Assembly (NCBI GenBank): GCA_024279135.1
Contig: JAJRRU010000012.1
Span: 1-64,000 of the forward strand
Source: Alphaproteobacteria bacterium
GTDB lineage: Bacteria > Pseudomonadota > Alphaproteobacteria > Rhodospirillales > Casp-alpha2
Reading direction: 5' to 3'
Length of the DNA stretch: 64,000 nucleotides
Position 1 is the stretch's first letter, and the number at the start of each line of letters is the position of its first letter. A program made the translations under genes and the position numbers. Shown here piece by piece: positions 20,032 to 29,835 of this stretch. The notes beneath the pieces were generated by a model. That model did not search any database, was not told the origin of the DNA, and was given only the letters and a program-made list of their open reading frames with translations.

Positions 20032-20781
20032 TCAGGCTGCTTCTCCGGTAAACGCGGCATAGCCATTTTTTTCCAGCTCCAGGGCAAGTTCCTTGCCGCC
20101 GGTGCGCTGAATACGGCCATTGGCCAGTACATGAACATAATCGGGCACGATATAATCGAGCAAGCGCTGATAATGGGTTATCACCAATGTGGTGCGTTGT
20201 GGATCACGCAGGCGATTGACACCATCGGAAACGATTTTCAGGGCATCAATATCCAGTCCGCTATCGGTTTCATCGAGCACCGCGAGGGCTGGTTCGAGAA
20301 CCGACATTTGCAAAATTTCGTTGCGTTTTTTCTCACCGCCGGAGAACCCCACATTGACAGCACGTTTGAGCAAATCATCAGAAACACCCAGTTCGGCTAC
20401 TTTTTTGCGTAATACGCGGATGAACTGCATGGCATCAAGCTCATCCTCACCTCGGTAGCGGCGCACCGCATTAACCGATTCACGTAAAAAAGTTGTATTG
20501 GCGACACCGGGAATCTCAACCGGATACTGAAAGGCCAGAAAGATACCTTCCGCCGCCCGTTCTTCCGGCAGCAAGTCAAGAATACTATTGCCCTTGAACA
20601 GGATATCTCCGGCCGTTACCTTGTATCCATCACGCCCGGCGATCACATAAGACAGGGTGCTCTTGCCCGAACCGTTCGGTCCCATTATGGCGTGAACTTC
20701 ACCGGTCCCAAGCTTCAGGTCGAGACCCTTGAGAATTTCCTTGCCATCGACAGAGACATGCAGCCCTTTGATTTCCAACAT
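20032..20781 (-). CDS. sufC: SufC, ATPase of the SufBCD complex
   Basis: The 249-residue ABC-type ATPase has Walker [10 protein letters not shown] (34-42), the SufC-specific signature [14 protein letters not shown], and Walker B followed by LDETDSGLD. SufC drives conformational change of SufB-SufD during cluster assembly. It lies 39 bases downstream of sufB. Confidence 0.96.
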   Translation of the reverse strand: MLEIKGLHVSVDGKEILKGLDLKLGTGEVHAIMGPNGSGKSTLSYVIAGRDGYKVTAGDILFKGNSILDLLPEERAAEGIFLAFQYPVEIPGVANTTFLRESVNAVRRYRGEDELDAMQFIRVLRKKVAELGVSDDLLKRAVNVGFSGGEKKRNEILQMSVLEPALAVLDETDSGLDIDALKIVSDGVNRLRDPQRTTLVITHYQRLLDYIVPDYVHVLANGRIQRTGGKELALELEKNGYAAFTGEAA

Positions 20782-20820
20782 CTATATTTATTCCTTGTTA
20801 AATTACAGTCATCATCGGTA

Positions 20821-22278
20821 TCAACCGACACTGCCTTCCAGTGATATGCCGACCAGCTTTTGCGCCTCGACAGCAAATTCCATGGGTAGTTGCTGCAAGA
20901 CATCACGGCAGAAGCCATTGACGATCAGGGCCACCGCGGTTTCTTCGGGGATACCGCGTTGGCGCAGATAAAATAATTGTTCCTCACTGATTTTCGAGGT
21001 TGTGGCTTCATGTTCGACCACGGCGGATTTGTTTTTGCATTCGATGTAGGGGATCGTATGGGCACCGCAGATATCCCCGATCAGCAGCGAGTCGCACTGG
21101 GTATAGTTGCGCGCACCGGTCGCTTTGGGGGACATGCGTACCAGTCCACGATAGGTCTGGTCCGAACGCCCTGCGGCAATCCCCTTTGAGATAATTTTCG
21201 AGGTCGTGTTTTTACCGATATGGATCATCTTGGTTCCCGTATCGGCCATTTGCATATTGTTGGTGATGGCGATGGAATAGAATTCACCTACGGAACCCTC
21301 GCCGAGCAAAACACAACTTGGGTATTTCCAGGTTATAGCCGAACCGGTCTCCACCTGCGTCCACGACACCTTGGAATTTTTACCCCGGCAAACAGCCCGC
21401 TTGGTCACAAAATTGTAAATCCCGCCTACACCGTTCTTATCACCGGGATACCAGTTCTGGACCGTGGAATATTTAATCTCCGCATTATCATGCAAGACCA
21501 GTTCCACCACGGCAGCATGAAGCTGGTTTTCGTCGCGCTGGGGGGCGGTACAGCCTTCCAGATAGCTCACATAGGAATCGTCATCGGCGATAATCAGGGT
21601 TCGTTCGAACTGACCTGTATTGGCTTCGTTGATGCGGAAATATGTCGACAGCTCCATGGGACAGCGCACGCCTTTGGGAATGTAGACAAACGAGCCATCG
21701 GTAAACACCGCAGAATTCAAGGTCGCATGGCGGTTATCGGTATAAGGCACCACCGTGCCGAGATATTTGCGGACCAGATCAGGGTAATCCTGAATAGCTT
21801 CGGATATGGGACAGAATATGACCCCGGCTTCCATCAACTTGGCCCGGAAGGTGGTGGCGACAGAAACACTATCAAAAACAGCGTCCACGGCTACACCAGC
21901 CAGCATTTCCTGTTCTTTCAGGGGGATACCGAGTTTTTCGTAAACCGCCAGCAATTCCGGGTCAACTTCGTCCAGCGACTTGGGCCCGTCTTTCATGCTT
22001 TTCGGCGCGGAGTAATAATGGGCATCCTGATAATCTATTGGTGGAAACTTTGGTTTCTGCCAGTCAGGTTCATCCATGGTCAGCCAGTGATCATAAGCCG
22101 TCAAACGCCAGTCCAGCATCCACGCAGGCTCGTTTTTCTTGGCCGAGATAAAACGCACCGTGTCCTCGCTCAACCCCTTGGGAGCAAGCTCTGATTCCAC
22201 ATCGGACACGAAGCCATATTTATAGGCATCATCACCGAGGTCATTGTCCTGTCCGAACGTATCTGCACTAACCTTCAT
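20821..22278 (-). CDS. sufB: Fe-S assembly scaffold SufB
   Basis: This 485-residue protein is the usual length for SufB and carries the conserved C-terminal region with [20 protein letters not shown] and [11 protein letters not shown], where cluster assembly residues lie, ending with LRQRGIPEE. It accepts sulfur from the SufS/SufU pathway. It follows the IscS-like desulfurase by 30 bases. Confidence 0.96.
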   Translation of the reverse strand: MKVSADTFGQDNDLGDDAYKYGFVSDVESELAPKGLSEDTVRFISAKKNEPAWMLDWRLTAYDHWLTMDEPDWQKPKFPPIDYQDAHYYSAPKSMKDGPKSLDEVDPELLAVYEKLGIPLKEQEMLAGVAVDAVFDSVSVATTFRAKLMEAGVIFCPISEAIQDYPDLVRKYLGTVVPYTDNRHATLNSAVFTDGSFVYIPKGVRCPMELSTYFRINEANTGQFERTLIIADDDSYVSYLEGCTAPQRDENQLHAAVVELVLHDNAEIKYSTVQNWYPGDKNGVGGIYNFVTKRAVCRGKNSKVSWTQVETGSAITWKYPSCVLLGEGSVGEFYSIAITNNMQMADTGTKMIHIGKNTTSKIISKGIAAGRSDQTYRGLVRMSPKATGARNYTQCDSLLIGDICGAHTIPYIECKNKSAVVEHEATTSKISEEQLFYLRQRGIPEETAVALIVNGFCRDVLQQLPMEFAVEAQKLVGISLEGSVG

Positions 22279-22308
22279 ATTTGAAACTTTCCGTTTTTCA
22301 TAATCAAC

Positions 22309-23424
22309 TTAACTTGCCTGACGTGCCAGGCGGTCATGCAGACCACACCACACATCAAGAAAGCGTTTCGTATCGTCGGGCCTGCTTGACCAGCCAAGGC
22401 TGACCCGGATCACTGAGCGGGCCTGGCTATCATTAAATCCCATGGCCACCATGACCGGGCTCGCACCGACCTTGCCCGATGAACAGGCAGAACCGGAACT
22501 GATCGAAACACCGTCTATATCCAGTGCCATGACCTGGGTCTCGCTATCGATGGCGGGTGATATCAGCGCACTTGTATTTGGTAACCGGGGAGCCGATTGT
22601 CCAACTATTTCAAGCCCCAATATACGATTTTTTGCCGCACTTTCCAAATCATCCCGCCATTGGCGAATTTTTTCTATTTCGGCCTGTCCGCGATCATTGA
22701 TAACCTGAGCGGCGGCACCGAAACCGGCAATGCCGATCAGGTTCTCGGTGCCGGGTCGCAGTTTTTTCTCCTGCCCACCGCCACGGATCAAGGGCGAAAG
22801 TGCCAGGCCGTCCACGTTAATCAGCGCACCCGAGCCAGCCGGACCGCCAATTTTATGGCCCGAAATCGTCAGCATATGCACACCCAGAGAATTTACATCC
22901 AGGGGGATTTTTCCCACAGCCTGGACTCCGTCGCAATGAACGATGCCACCATAACGCCGGGTCACCTCAGCGACCCGTTCAATGGGCTGGATCACACCGG
23001 TTTCATTGTTGGCGGCCATAACCGAAACCAGCGCAGGTGTATTATCCGAAGCCAGCATATTTTCCAGGGCGTCCAGATCAACGATCCCGTCACGGTCAAC
23101 CGGAATAATTTCGGGCCGGTCAGCCACATCGTAAACCGATGGGTGTTCAACAGCCGAAATCAGGACCCGCGACATGGCCGTTGCACCCAAAGCCAGATTA
23201 TTGGCTTCGGTGCCACCACTGGTAAATGTCACCGTGTCAGGTTGAGCCGCACACAACGCTGCAACGACGCGCCGCGCATCTTCAATAATCCGCCGGGCTG
23301 CCCGGCCACCCGCATGAACCGATGATCCATTACCAACAATGCCCATAGCCTGATCAATCGCCAGCCTCGCCTCGGGGCGAAGCGGGGCGGTTGCATTGTG
23401 ATCCAGATATACATTCTCGTTCAT
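22309..23424 (-). CDS. iscS: Cysteine desulfurase, IscS/NifS type
   Basis: A group I cysteine desulfurase of 371 residues, distinct from SufS in the same operon. The N-terminal YLDHNATAPL, pyridoxal lysine Lys191 (SGHKIGGPAG) and active cysteine Cys314 in the longer flexible loop (SSGSACSSGKV) are all present. It is somewhat shorter than E. coli IscS (404), lacking part of the C-terminal end that binds IscU. It lies between iscR and sufB and could serve tRNA thiolation by MnmA as well as cluster assembly; the division of labour with SufS is inference. Confidence 0.9.
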   Translation of the reverse strand: MNENVYLDHNATAPLRPEARLAIDQAMGIVGNGSSVHAGGRAARRIIEDARRVVAALCAAQPDTVTFTSGGTEANNLALGATAMSRVLISAVEHPSVYDVADRPEIIPVDRDGIVDLDALENMLASDNTPALVSVMAANNETGVIQPIERVAEVTRRYGGIVHCDGVQAVGKIPLDVNSLGVHMLTISGHKIGGPAGSGALINVDGLALSPLIRGGGQEKKLRPGTENLIGIAGFGAAAQVINDRGQAEIEKIRQWRDDLESAAKNRILGLEIVGQSAPRLPNTSALISPAIDSETQVMALDIDGVSISSGSACSSGKVGASPVMVAMGFNDSQARSVIRVSLGWSSRPDDTKRFLDVWCGLHDRLARQAS

Positions 23425-23461
23425 AATCAGTCTCTATAACCGGTTAATCAGATGACAGGGT

Positions 23462-23974
23462 TCAAGATGCCGCAGCACGGGGCCTGGGGGATACATCAAT
23501 ATCCTGGTAAGCCAGTTCTGGAACAGGGTTTTCTCGCTGAAAAAGCGCCCCACTGATCCCCAATATACGTTTGTTAATCACATCATCAAGGGTGATAAAA
23601 TTCAGGAACAGAAAAATGTGGTTGGTCAGTTCTTCCCACAGGTCATGGGTGATACATCTACTGCCGGTACCCTGACAGCCGGTAGGTGAACCAACTCGAC
23701 ATCGTGATGCCCTGAGCGGCTCATCGACCGCGATGACGATATCGGCAATGCGAATTTGTCCCAGGGTATGGGCCAGATTATACCCGCCACCAGGTCCGCG
23801 GACACTTTTCACCAGACCGGCGCGGCGCAGTTTGCCAAATAATTGTTCCAGATAAGACAGGGATATAGACTGACGGCTGGCGATATCAGACAACGCGATA
23901 GGCTCACCGCTCTGATGCATCGCCAGATCAACCATCGCCATGACGGCATATCGTCCCTTTGTGCTAAGTTTCAT
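23462..23974 (-). CDS. iscR: Rrf2-family regulator, IscR-like
   Basis: The 170-residue Rrf2 protein has an N-terminal winged helix starting MKLSTKGRYAVMAM, and three cysteines plus a histidine at Cys92, Cys100, Cys107 and His110 that match the IscR [2Fe-2S] ligand set, though with wider spacing (X7, X6, X2 instead of X5, X5, X2). IscR senses cluster supply and represses its own operon. A matching operator lies at 24846-24870. RirA-type iron sensing is the alternative, but the operator favours IscR. It follows cysE by 14 bases. Confidence 0.88.
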   Translation of the reverse strand: MKLSTKGRYAVMAMVDLAMHQSGEPIALSDIASRQSISLSYLEQLFGKLRRAGLVKSVRGPGGGYNLAHTLGQIRIADIVIAVDEPLRASRCRVGSPTGCQGTGSRCITHDLWEELTNHIFLFLNFITLDDVINKRILGISGALFQRENPVPELAYQDIDVSPRPRAAAS

Positions 23975-23988
23975 CGTACAACTCCTGT

Positions 23989-24729
23989 TTATTTACGGCC
24001 AGCCCGCTTGGTGCGGGTTGACGTCGGTTCAGAATCCGCCGCTGGTTTCTGTTCCGATAATTGAGCCTCCAGTTCCTCGACCCGTCCCGCCATGACCCCC
24101 ATTTCATGGCGCATATTTTCAATGGTCTGCAATACGGGATCCGGGCCATCAGCCAGTGTCCCGTAGGCAACAAATTCCTTTGACTTGCTTTTGTCTTTCG
24201 GCATCACCAGCCGGGCCGGTACACCGACGGCTGTCATACCGGCAGGCACCGCCTTGGTAACAACCGAATTTGCCCCGATCTTGCATCCTTCACCGATAAT
24301 GATCGGGCCGAGAACGGCCGCACCCGATCCGATAATGGCACCATTTTCGATAGTCGGATGGCGTTTCAGGCCAACCTGAGAAGCCGATTCCACAGAAGGT
24401 GCAATCCCGCCCAGGGTCACGTCATGATAGAGCGTCACATCATCTCCGATCACCGATGTTTCCCCGACGATCACACCGGTCCCGTGATCGATCACCAGAC
24501 GCCGTCCGATAACCGCTGCGGGATGAATTTCAATGGCGGTAAAAATTTTACCGATATGGGCGATAAATCGTGCCAGAACATGAAGATTCTGCCCCCACAA
24601 CCAATGGGTAATGCGATAAACCACGATGGCATGATAACCCGGATAGCACAAAACTACTTCCAAAGCGGAATGGGCAGAAGGATCGCGGTCCATAAATGCT
24701 CTAATATCTTCTTTAAAATTCTTGAACAT
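23989..24729 (-). CDS. cysE: Serine O-acetyltransferase
   Basis: The 246-residue product has the hexapeptide left-handed beta-helix of CysE, with VIDHGTGVIVGETSVIGDD and a conserved HP-IEIHPAAVIG region, followed by a C-terminal tail of about 60 residues that looks coiled-coil and charged. It makes O-acetylserine for cysteine synthesis. As first gene of the operon it couples cysteine supply to the desulfurases downstream, and its promoter carries the IscR-type box. Confidence 0.92.
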   Translation of the reverse strand: MFKNFKEDIRAFMDRDPSAHSALEVVLCYPGYHAIVVYRITHWLWGQNLHVLARFIAHIGKIFTAIEIHPAAVIGRRLVIDHGTGVIVGETSVIGDDVTLYHDVTLGGIAPSVESASQVGLKRHPTIENGAIIGSGAAVLGPIIIGEGCKIGANSVVTKAVPAGMTAVGVPARLVMPKDKSKSKEFVAYGTLADGPDPVLQTIENMRHEMGVMAGRVEELEAQLSEQKPAADSEPTSTRTKRAGRK

Positions 24730-24840
24730 GGCGAAAACTTGACTATGTTTAGGGTGATCGGGAACGAGCGCACCTAACGGCTTACGGCTCTTGCGTCAGA
24801 AAGAGCAATATAACAACCATCCCCCTCTCATGGGATACAT

Positions 24841-24870
24841 ATAATAAACCTGAGTGATTTTATCAAGTAT
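24841..24870 (-). promoter_or_regulatory. IscR type-1-like operator overlapping a promoter of the cysE-iscR-suf operon
   Basis: Bases 24846-24870 match 21 of 25 positions of the E. coli type 1 IscR consensus, with the core TGA-N9-TCA and outer CC/GT arms. On the minus strand a -35-like TTGATA lies inside this box and is followed after 17 bases by TATATG, so a bound regulator would block RNA polymerase. The gap to the cysE start is about 110 bases. The same site lies in front of the divergent hydrolase gene at 24984. Confidence 0.6.
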
Positions 24871-24983
24871 TACTCGTTTATATATGGTTTAATTAATAAA
24901 GATACCACACTAAGAATTGCAGACTTTGCCGCATATGAGCCGTTAACAGTCAGACACGCCTATATAATTCAGTCAGGAGAATC

Positions 24984-25631
24984 ATGTCAGAAATAATTTT
25001 AAACGGCCCGGATGGCCGAATCGAAGGACGGTATCACCACTCAAAACAGAACGGCGCCCCACTGGCACTTATCATGCACCCACACCCGCAACATGGCGGA
25101 ACCATGAACAACAAGGTTGTTTTCTCCATATATCAGAACTTTATTCGGCGTGGATTTTCGACCATGCGATTCAATTTCCGGGGTGTGGGACGGTCTCAGG
25201 GCGAGTTCGATAATGGCCAGGGTGAATTAAGCGATGCCGCAGCAGCGCTTGACTGGATGCAGACCAACAACCCCAATTCCCAGGTCTGCTGGACTGCCGG
25301 ATTTTCTTTCGGGGCCTGGATATCCATGCAGTTGATGATGCGCCGCCCGGAAATTACCGGTTTCATTTCCGTCGCACCACCGGCCAGCACCAATGATTTT
25401 ACCTTTTTGGCGCCCTGCCCGGCATCCGGCCTGATTGTGCATGGCTCCGACGATGAAGTTATCCCTGTGGGATCAGTCGACAAACTGGCCCAGAAATTAT
25501 CCAGCCAGAAAAACATTGTCATCGATTACCGTGTGGTAGAGGGGTGCAATCACTTCTTTAACAAACATCAACAGGAACTGTCAGACCATATCGACGATTA
25601 TCTGGAAAAAACCTTAACCGTCGCCGCCTGA
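24984..25631 (+). CDS. Alpha/beta hydrolase, small CocE/DLH-like type
   Basis: The 215-residue protein has the hydrolase fold with nucleophile Ser108 in GFSFGA, probable acid Asp157 in HGSDDEVIP and His190 in GCNHFF. The HPHPQHGGTMNNKVV and RFNFRGVGRSQG segments mark a family of small cytosolic hydrolases found beside suf genes in alphaproteobacteria. The substrate is unknown. A SD (AGGAGA) precedes the ATG. It is divergent from cysE and shares the region with the IscR-type box, so co-regulation is possible. Confidence 0.75.
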   Translation: MSEIILNGPDGRIEGRYHHSKQNGAPLALIMHPHPQHGGTMNNKVVFSIYQNFIRRGFSTMRFNFRGVGRSQGEFDNGQGELSDAAAALDWMQTNNPNSQVCWTAGFSFGAWISMQLMMRRPEITGFISVAPPASTNDFTFLAPCPASGLIVHGSDDEVIPVGSVDKLAQKLSSQKNIVIDYRVVEGCNHFFNKHQQELSDHIDDYLEKTLTVAA

Positions 25632-25700
25632 CCTGACCTAACAACATGTAAAAACAGCCGCTTTTTTATAGTAAAATGTTAAGGTTTTCACGTTTTTATG

Positions 25701-25724
25701 ATATTTCGATAATTCTAGAAATAT
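25701..25724. promoter_or_regulatory. Inverted repeat before the arsR-like gene, candidate operator
   Basis: ATATTTC (25701-25707) and GAAATAT (25718-25724) form a perfect 7-base inverted repeat around a 10-base spacer, 38 bases before the ArsR-family start. A TTGACA (25732-25737) follows but no good -10 sits at the right distance. ArsR regulators bind such imperfect dyads; that this is the operator is inference. Confidence 0.45.
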
Positions 25725-25762
25725 AGTTGTATTGACAGAATGTTTGTGTTAATCTTCGCCGC

Positions 25763-26101
25763 ATGGACATTAATTACGCATCATCCTGCCTTAGCGAACT
25801 GGGCAATCCAACACGACTGGCGATCTTCCGGTTGCTGGTTCGTGCTGGCAGTAAAGGCGTCATCGTCAGCGACATTGCCCGCCACCTGGGCGGCATCCCC
25901 GGCTCAACACTGTCCCACCACCTGACCCATCTGGTGCGGGCTGATCTAATCGTACAGCACCGGACCGGGCGACAATTATGGTGCCGGGCGCGCCATGATG
26001 TGATGGACGGACTGATCGAATTTTTAACCGATCATTGCTGCACTGGACTGCCCACACTGGGCGAACAGGAAGATAAAAACATGGAAGAAACCGCCGCATG
26101 A
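25763..26101 (+). CDS. ArsR-family transcriptional regulator
   Basis: The 112-residue winged-helix protein begins with the ArsR pattern LSELGNPTRLAIFRLLVRAG and has the recognition helix ATSTLSHH-type segment GSTLSHHLTHLVRADLI. A pair of cysteines near the C-terminus (DHCCTG) and one at residue 9 could bind metal or metalloid, but the classical ELCVC motif in helix 3 is absent. It overlaps the permease gene by four bases, so it most likely controls that gene and itself. Confidence 0.85.
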   Translation: MDINYASSCLSELGNPTRLAIFRLLVRAGSKGVIVSDIARHLGGIPGSTLSHHLTHLVRADLIVQHRTGRQLWCRARHDVMDGLIEFLTDHCCTGLPTLGEQEDKNMEETAA

Positions 26102-27144
26102 CATCCCGCACAGATCACCTGCCCGTATTTTCCCTCGCTAATTTTCGGCGAATTGACCGGGTATTGCTGACCTGCCTTGGTTTGTTGGGGATTATCTATC
26201 TGGCCGATGCAAATCAGTTTACCCCGGCGCTGATCTTTACCGGCGGCTCGCTGATCGGGATTTCACCGTTCCTCGCCCTTTCGGTCATCATGGCCGCCGC
26301 CATCAAAGCCAGCGGTGCCGATGCCTCCATAGCCCGGGTCTTTACCGGCAACCCCACACGCACCATCATCGTGGCTTCAATTTTTGGTACATTGTCCCCA
26401 TTTTGTTCCTGTGGCGTGATTCCAATTATCGCCGGACTGCTGGCCGCCGGTGTGCCGCTGGCACCGGTCATGGCTTTCTGGGTCAGTTCACCCCTGATGG
26501 ACCCGGAGATGTTTATCCTGAGCATGGCTTCACTGGGATGGAGCTTTACCCTGGCAAAAACCACGTCGGCCATTGGCATCGGTCTTCTAGCCGGATCCGC
26601 GACCCACTTTGCTTTTCGTGCAGGCCTGCTTGCCGATCCTTTACGCGGCGCAGCGGTGCTGAGCTGTGGCACAACGTGCAGCGACATCTCAAAGCTTTCA
26701 GACGACACTATATACTGGCGTTTCTGGAACGACCCGGCGCGCCGTGCATCCTTCCTGTCGGCATCGAGCGAGACCGGCTTGTTCCTGACAAAATGGCTGA
26801 CCCTGGCTTTTATTCTGGAAAGCCAGATGACCGTATATATCCCCACCAGCCTGATCACGGACTGGCTGGGCGGAGGTAACTGGTGGACCATTCCCGCCGC
26901 CGTGTTTACCAGCATTCCCGCCTACCTTAATGGCTATGCGGCCATTCCATTGATGTCCCGGCTGATCGACATGGGTATGGCGCCGGGTGCTGCCATGGGA
27001 TTTCTGCTCGGTGGCGGCATAACCAGCATTCCGGCATCGATCGCAGTATTTGTCCTGGTTCGCCGGGCGGTATTTGGCTGGTACCTTCTGCTCGCCGTGG
27101 TGGGATCCATGCTTGCCGCAACACTTTATCAATTCTCGATCTGA
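26098..27144 (+). CDS. ArsP-like permease (DUF318/UPF0718 family)
   Basis: The 348-residue membrane protein has about eight to ten hydrophobic segments. The motif PFCSCGVIPI (Cys103, Cys105) followed by FWVSSPLMDPEMF is the hallmark of the permease family that includes ArsP, an exporter of trivalent organoarsenicals. The second half repeats a GYAAIPLMSRLIDMGMAPGAA motif. Being fused in an operon with an ArsR-type regulator makes metalloid or soft-metal export the best guess, but other family members have unknown substrates. Confidence 0.75.
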   Translation: MTSRTDHLPVFSLANFRRIDRVLLTCLGLLGIIYLADANQFTPALIFTGGSLIGISPFLALSVIMAAAIKASGADASIARVFTGNPTRTIIVASIFGTLSPFCSCGVIPIIAGLLAAGVPLAPVMAFWVSSPLMDPEMFILSMASLGWSFTLAKTTSAIGIGLLAGSATHFAFRAGLLADPLRGAAVLSCGTTCSDISKLSDDTIYWRFWNDPARRASFLSASSETGLFLTKWLTLAFILESQMTVYIPTSLITDWLGGGNWWTIPAAVFTSIPAYLNGYAAIPLMSRLIDMGMAPGAAMGFLLGGGITSIPASIAVFVLVRRAVFGWYLLLAVVGSMLAATLYQFSI

Positions 27145-27220
27145 TAATTATGACTGTGCAAGAGGCTTGCTGATCTATGCGATAGCGGGTAATACTACTT
27201 GCCACATGAGGAATGATTAA

Positions 27221-27253
27221 GGGCTGTGGCATCAATGTCATCAGCCCTTTTTT
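27221..27253 (+). terminator. Rho-independent terminator after the permease gene
   Basis: GGGCTG pairs with CAGCCC (27221-27226 with 27242-27247), and inside it TGGCAT pairs with ATGTCA with one G-T pair. TTTTTT follows directly (27248-27253). It lies 76 bases after the permease stop and closes the arsR-arsP-like unit before hisZ. Confidence 0.85.
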
Positions 27254-27311
27254 AGTGTATTTTTTTAGTGTATTAAAATGCCCTGATTATACGGCCCCGA
27301 AAGCACAGGTT

Positions 27312-28490
27312 ATGAACGAAACAAACGATAATTCAAACAAAGCAGACAAAGCCCTGCTACCAGCTGGGATGAGCGATGTCCTGCCGCCGGAAGCTGCTTT
27401 CGAGGCCACCATCTCAGAACAGTTAATGACCCAGTTTGGCGCATTCGGTTTCGACCGGGTCAAACCGCCCTTGCTGGAATTTGAACAGAACCTGTTGCGC
27501 GGACCGGGCTTAGCCATGAGCGAACAGACGTTTCGCCTGATGGATCCGGTTTCCCAGCGCATGATGGGGCTGCGCGCCGACATGACCCCCCAGGTTTCCC
27601 GCATTGCAAGCACCCGGTTAACCAACGCTCCGCGCCCCTTGCGCCTGAGCTATGCCGGCCAAATCCTGCGCATCAAGGGAACCCAGTTACGCGCCGAACG
27701 TCAATTTGGCCAGGTCGGTGTCGAGTTAATCGGTGCCAACACACCGCTGGCCGATACGGAAATTATCCTTTTGGCAACCGGTGCATTGACCGCTCTGGGC
27801 ATCATGAATATGTCTGTCGATTTATGCCTTCCCACACTGGTTCCCGCATTGTGTGATGATATGGACCTGTCGGGCGAAGATCGCATTGCCCTGCGCGATG
27901 CGCTGGACCGCAAAGACGCCGCTGACCTGGCCAGCTTGGCCGATACCATTGGCCAGGACAATGTGACGATATTTGCCAAGCTTCTCGCCGCCACTGGCCC
28001 GGCTGAGGATGCCCTTGCGAGCCTCGACAGTTTGAATCTGGAAGGTTCGGCAAAGATCGAATGTGGCGCCCTGCTCTCCATCGTTAGCGCAATCAGTGAG
28101 CAGGCTCCCGAGCTGCCATTGACCCTCGACCTGATAGAAAACAGGGGCTGGGAATATCATACCGGCGTGACCTTTACGTTCTTTACCAGAGGCGGACGCG
28201 GGGAACTGGGAACCGGTGGTCGATATATCACCAGCGAGCAGGAACATGCCACTGGGTTGACCCTGTTCATGGATACGGTGCTTCGCGCGATCCCCAAACG
28301 ACCAACTGTCACCCGTTTATTCATGCCTGCCAACACCCCCAAAGACACCAGCCGGAAACTTCGTGATGTAGGTTGGGTAACCGTTCATGGCCTGGAAGAA
28401 ACGTCGGACGATAAAGCCGAGGCCAGACGCCTCAATTGTACGCATATTTACGAACATGGTGGAGCGTCTCCGCTCGCCCACATGAAATAA
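27312..28490 (+). CDS. hisZ: ATP phosphoribosyltransferase regulatory subunit HisZ
   Basis: HisZ is a histidyl-tRNA synthetase-like protein without aminoacylation activity that activates the short form of HisG, the first enzyme of histidine synthesis. I choose the ATG at 27312 (392 residues); an upstream ATG at 27213 lies inside the terminator hairpin. The class II core is visible in LRADMTPQVSRIASTRL and YAGQILRIKG-QLRAERQFGQVG, and in the C-terminal GRGELGTGGRY. No hisG is in the window. Thirty-nine bases and a good SD (GAAGGA) separate it from purA. Confidence 0.88.
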   Translation: MNETNDNSNKADKALLPAGMSDVLPPEAAFEATISEQLMTQFGAFGFDRVKPPLLEFEQNLLRGPGLAMSEQTFRLMDPVSQRMMGLRADMTPQVSRIASTRLTNAPRPLRLSYAGQILRIKGTQLRAERQFGQVGVELIGANTPLADTEIILLATGALTALGIMNMSVDLCLPTLVPALCDDMDLSGEDRIALRDALDRKDAADLASLADTIGQDNVTIFAKLLAATGPAEDALASLDSLNLEGSAKIECGALLSIVSAISEQAPELPLTLDLIENRGWEYHTGVTFTFFTRGGRGELGTGGRYITSEQEHATGLTLFMDTVLRAIPKRPTVTRLFMPANTPKDTSRKLRDVGWVTVHGLEETSDDKAEARRLNCTHIYEHGGASPLAHMK

Positions 28491-28529
28491 CAAATCAAAT
28501 AACCAGCCAAAAAGAAGGATCAGTATTCC

Positions 28530-29822
28530 ATGGCCAATGTAGTGGTTGTCGGCTCTCAATGGGGCGACGAAGGCAAAGGCAAGATTGTCGACCTGTTATC
28601 TGAACGTGCCGATGTGGTCGCCCGCTTTCAGGGCGGTCATAACGCCGGACATACTCTGGTTATCGATGGTACGGTCTATAAACTGCACCTCTTGCCATCG
28701 GGCATCGTGCGTCCCGGCAAGATGTCTGTCATCGGCAACGGCGTGGTCATTAACCCCTGGGCCCTGTTAGAGGAAATTGAGACCCTGCGCGGACAGGGCG
28801 TGGCGGTGACACCTGAGAACCTGCGCATTGCAGATAATGCGGTGCTGATTTTACCTCTGCACCAATATCTGGACATGGCCCGCGAGAAAGCCGCCGGCAA
28901 AGGCAAGATCGGAACCACCGGTCGCGGCATCGGCCCAGCCTATGAAGACAAGATTGCCAGGCGGGCCATTCGGGTTGGCGACCTGTCCGATCCGGATGTG
29001 CTGGGCGATAAAGTCGACACCATGTTGTTCCACCACAACGCCCTGTTACGGGGCATGGGCATGGCCGAAGTCAACCGGGCTGAACTAATGCAGCAAATTG
29101 CCGACATCACCCCTAAAATTGCACCTTACGTGGATGTTGTGTGGAAATTGCTCAACGAAGCGCGCCGCAAGGGTCGCCGGATTCTCTACGAGGGTGCCCA
29201 GGGCACCATGCTGGATATCGACCATGGCACATACCCCTATGTGACCTCATCCAATGTGGTCGCCGCCCAGGCAGCCGTTGGCACCGGACAGGGACCGAAT
29301 TCCATTGATTATGTACTGGGCATCACAAAGGCCTACACCACCCGTGTGGGCAGCGGGCCCTTTCCAACAGAACTGAAAGACGAGATCGGTCAGGGACTTG
29401 GCGAACGTGGTCATGAATTTGGCACCACCACAGGCCGACCCCGACGCTGTGGCTGGTTCGATGCCGCCCTGGTCCGCCAATCCGTCATGGTCAATGGCAT
29501 CAATGGCATTGCCCTGACCAAACTGGATGTACTCGATGGCATGTCGGAGCTGAAAGTCTGTACCGGGTACATGGTTGACGGCAAATTCATTGATCACCTT
29601 CCGGCCTCGACAACGAAACAAGCCAGTCTCGAACCGATCTATGAAACCATGGAAGGATGGAGCGAGACCACCTATGGGGCACGTTCCTGGGCAGATTTGC
29701 CGGCTACGGCTATAAAATATGTCCGCCGAATCGAAGAATTGATCGGCGCACCGGTGGCCCTGTTATCGACCAGCCCCGAACGCGAGGACACTATTTTAGT
29801 CCATAATCCGTTTGAAGATTAA
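28530..29822 (+). CDS. purA: Adenylosuccinate synthetase
   Basis: The 430-residue enzyme forms adenylosuccinate from IMP, aspartate and GTP, the first step of the AMP branch. The P-loop GDEGKGK with Asp13 and the catalytic His41 (NAGHT) are in the canonical places. [18 protein letters not shown]-type and [13 protein letters not shown] motifs are intact. With guaB and guaA this window codes both branches from IMP. Confidence 0.97.
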   Translation: MANVVVVGSQWGDEGKGKIVDLLSERADVVARFQGGHNAGHTLVIDGTVYKLHLLPSGIVRPGKMSVIGNGVVINPWALLEEIETLRGQGVAVTPENLRIADNAVLILPLHQYLDMAREKAAGKGKIGTTGRGIGPAYEDKIARRAIRVGDLSDPDVLGDKVDTMLFHHNALLRGMGMAEVNRAELMQQIADITPKIAPYVDVVWKLLNEARRKGRRILYEGAQGTMLDIDHGTYPYVTSSNVVAAQAAVGTGQGPNSIDYVLGITKAYTTRVGSGPFPTELKDEIGQGLGERGHEFGTTTGRPRRCGWFDAALVRQSVMVNGINGIALTKLDVLDGMSELKVCTGYMVDGKFIDHLPASTTKQASLEPIYETMEGWSETTYGARSWADLPATAIKYVRRIEELIGAPVALLSTSPEREDTILVHNPFED

Positions 29823-29835
29823 ACCCCGACCCACC

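Noticed and set aside
21220-22194. A 324-codon open frame opposite sufB
   Set aside because: Shadow of sufB; no motif and no ribosome site.
22597-23325. A 242-codon open frame opposite the IscS-like gene
   Set aside because: Shadow of a gene with intact pyridoxal lysine and active cysteine.
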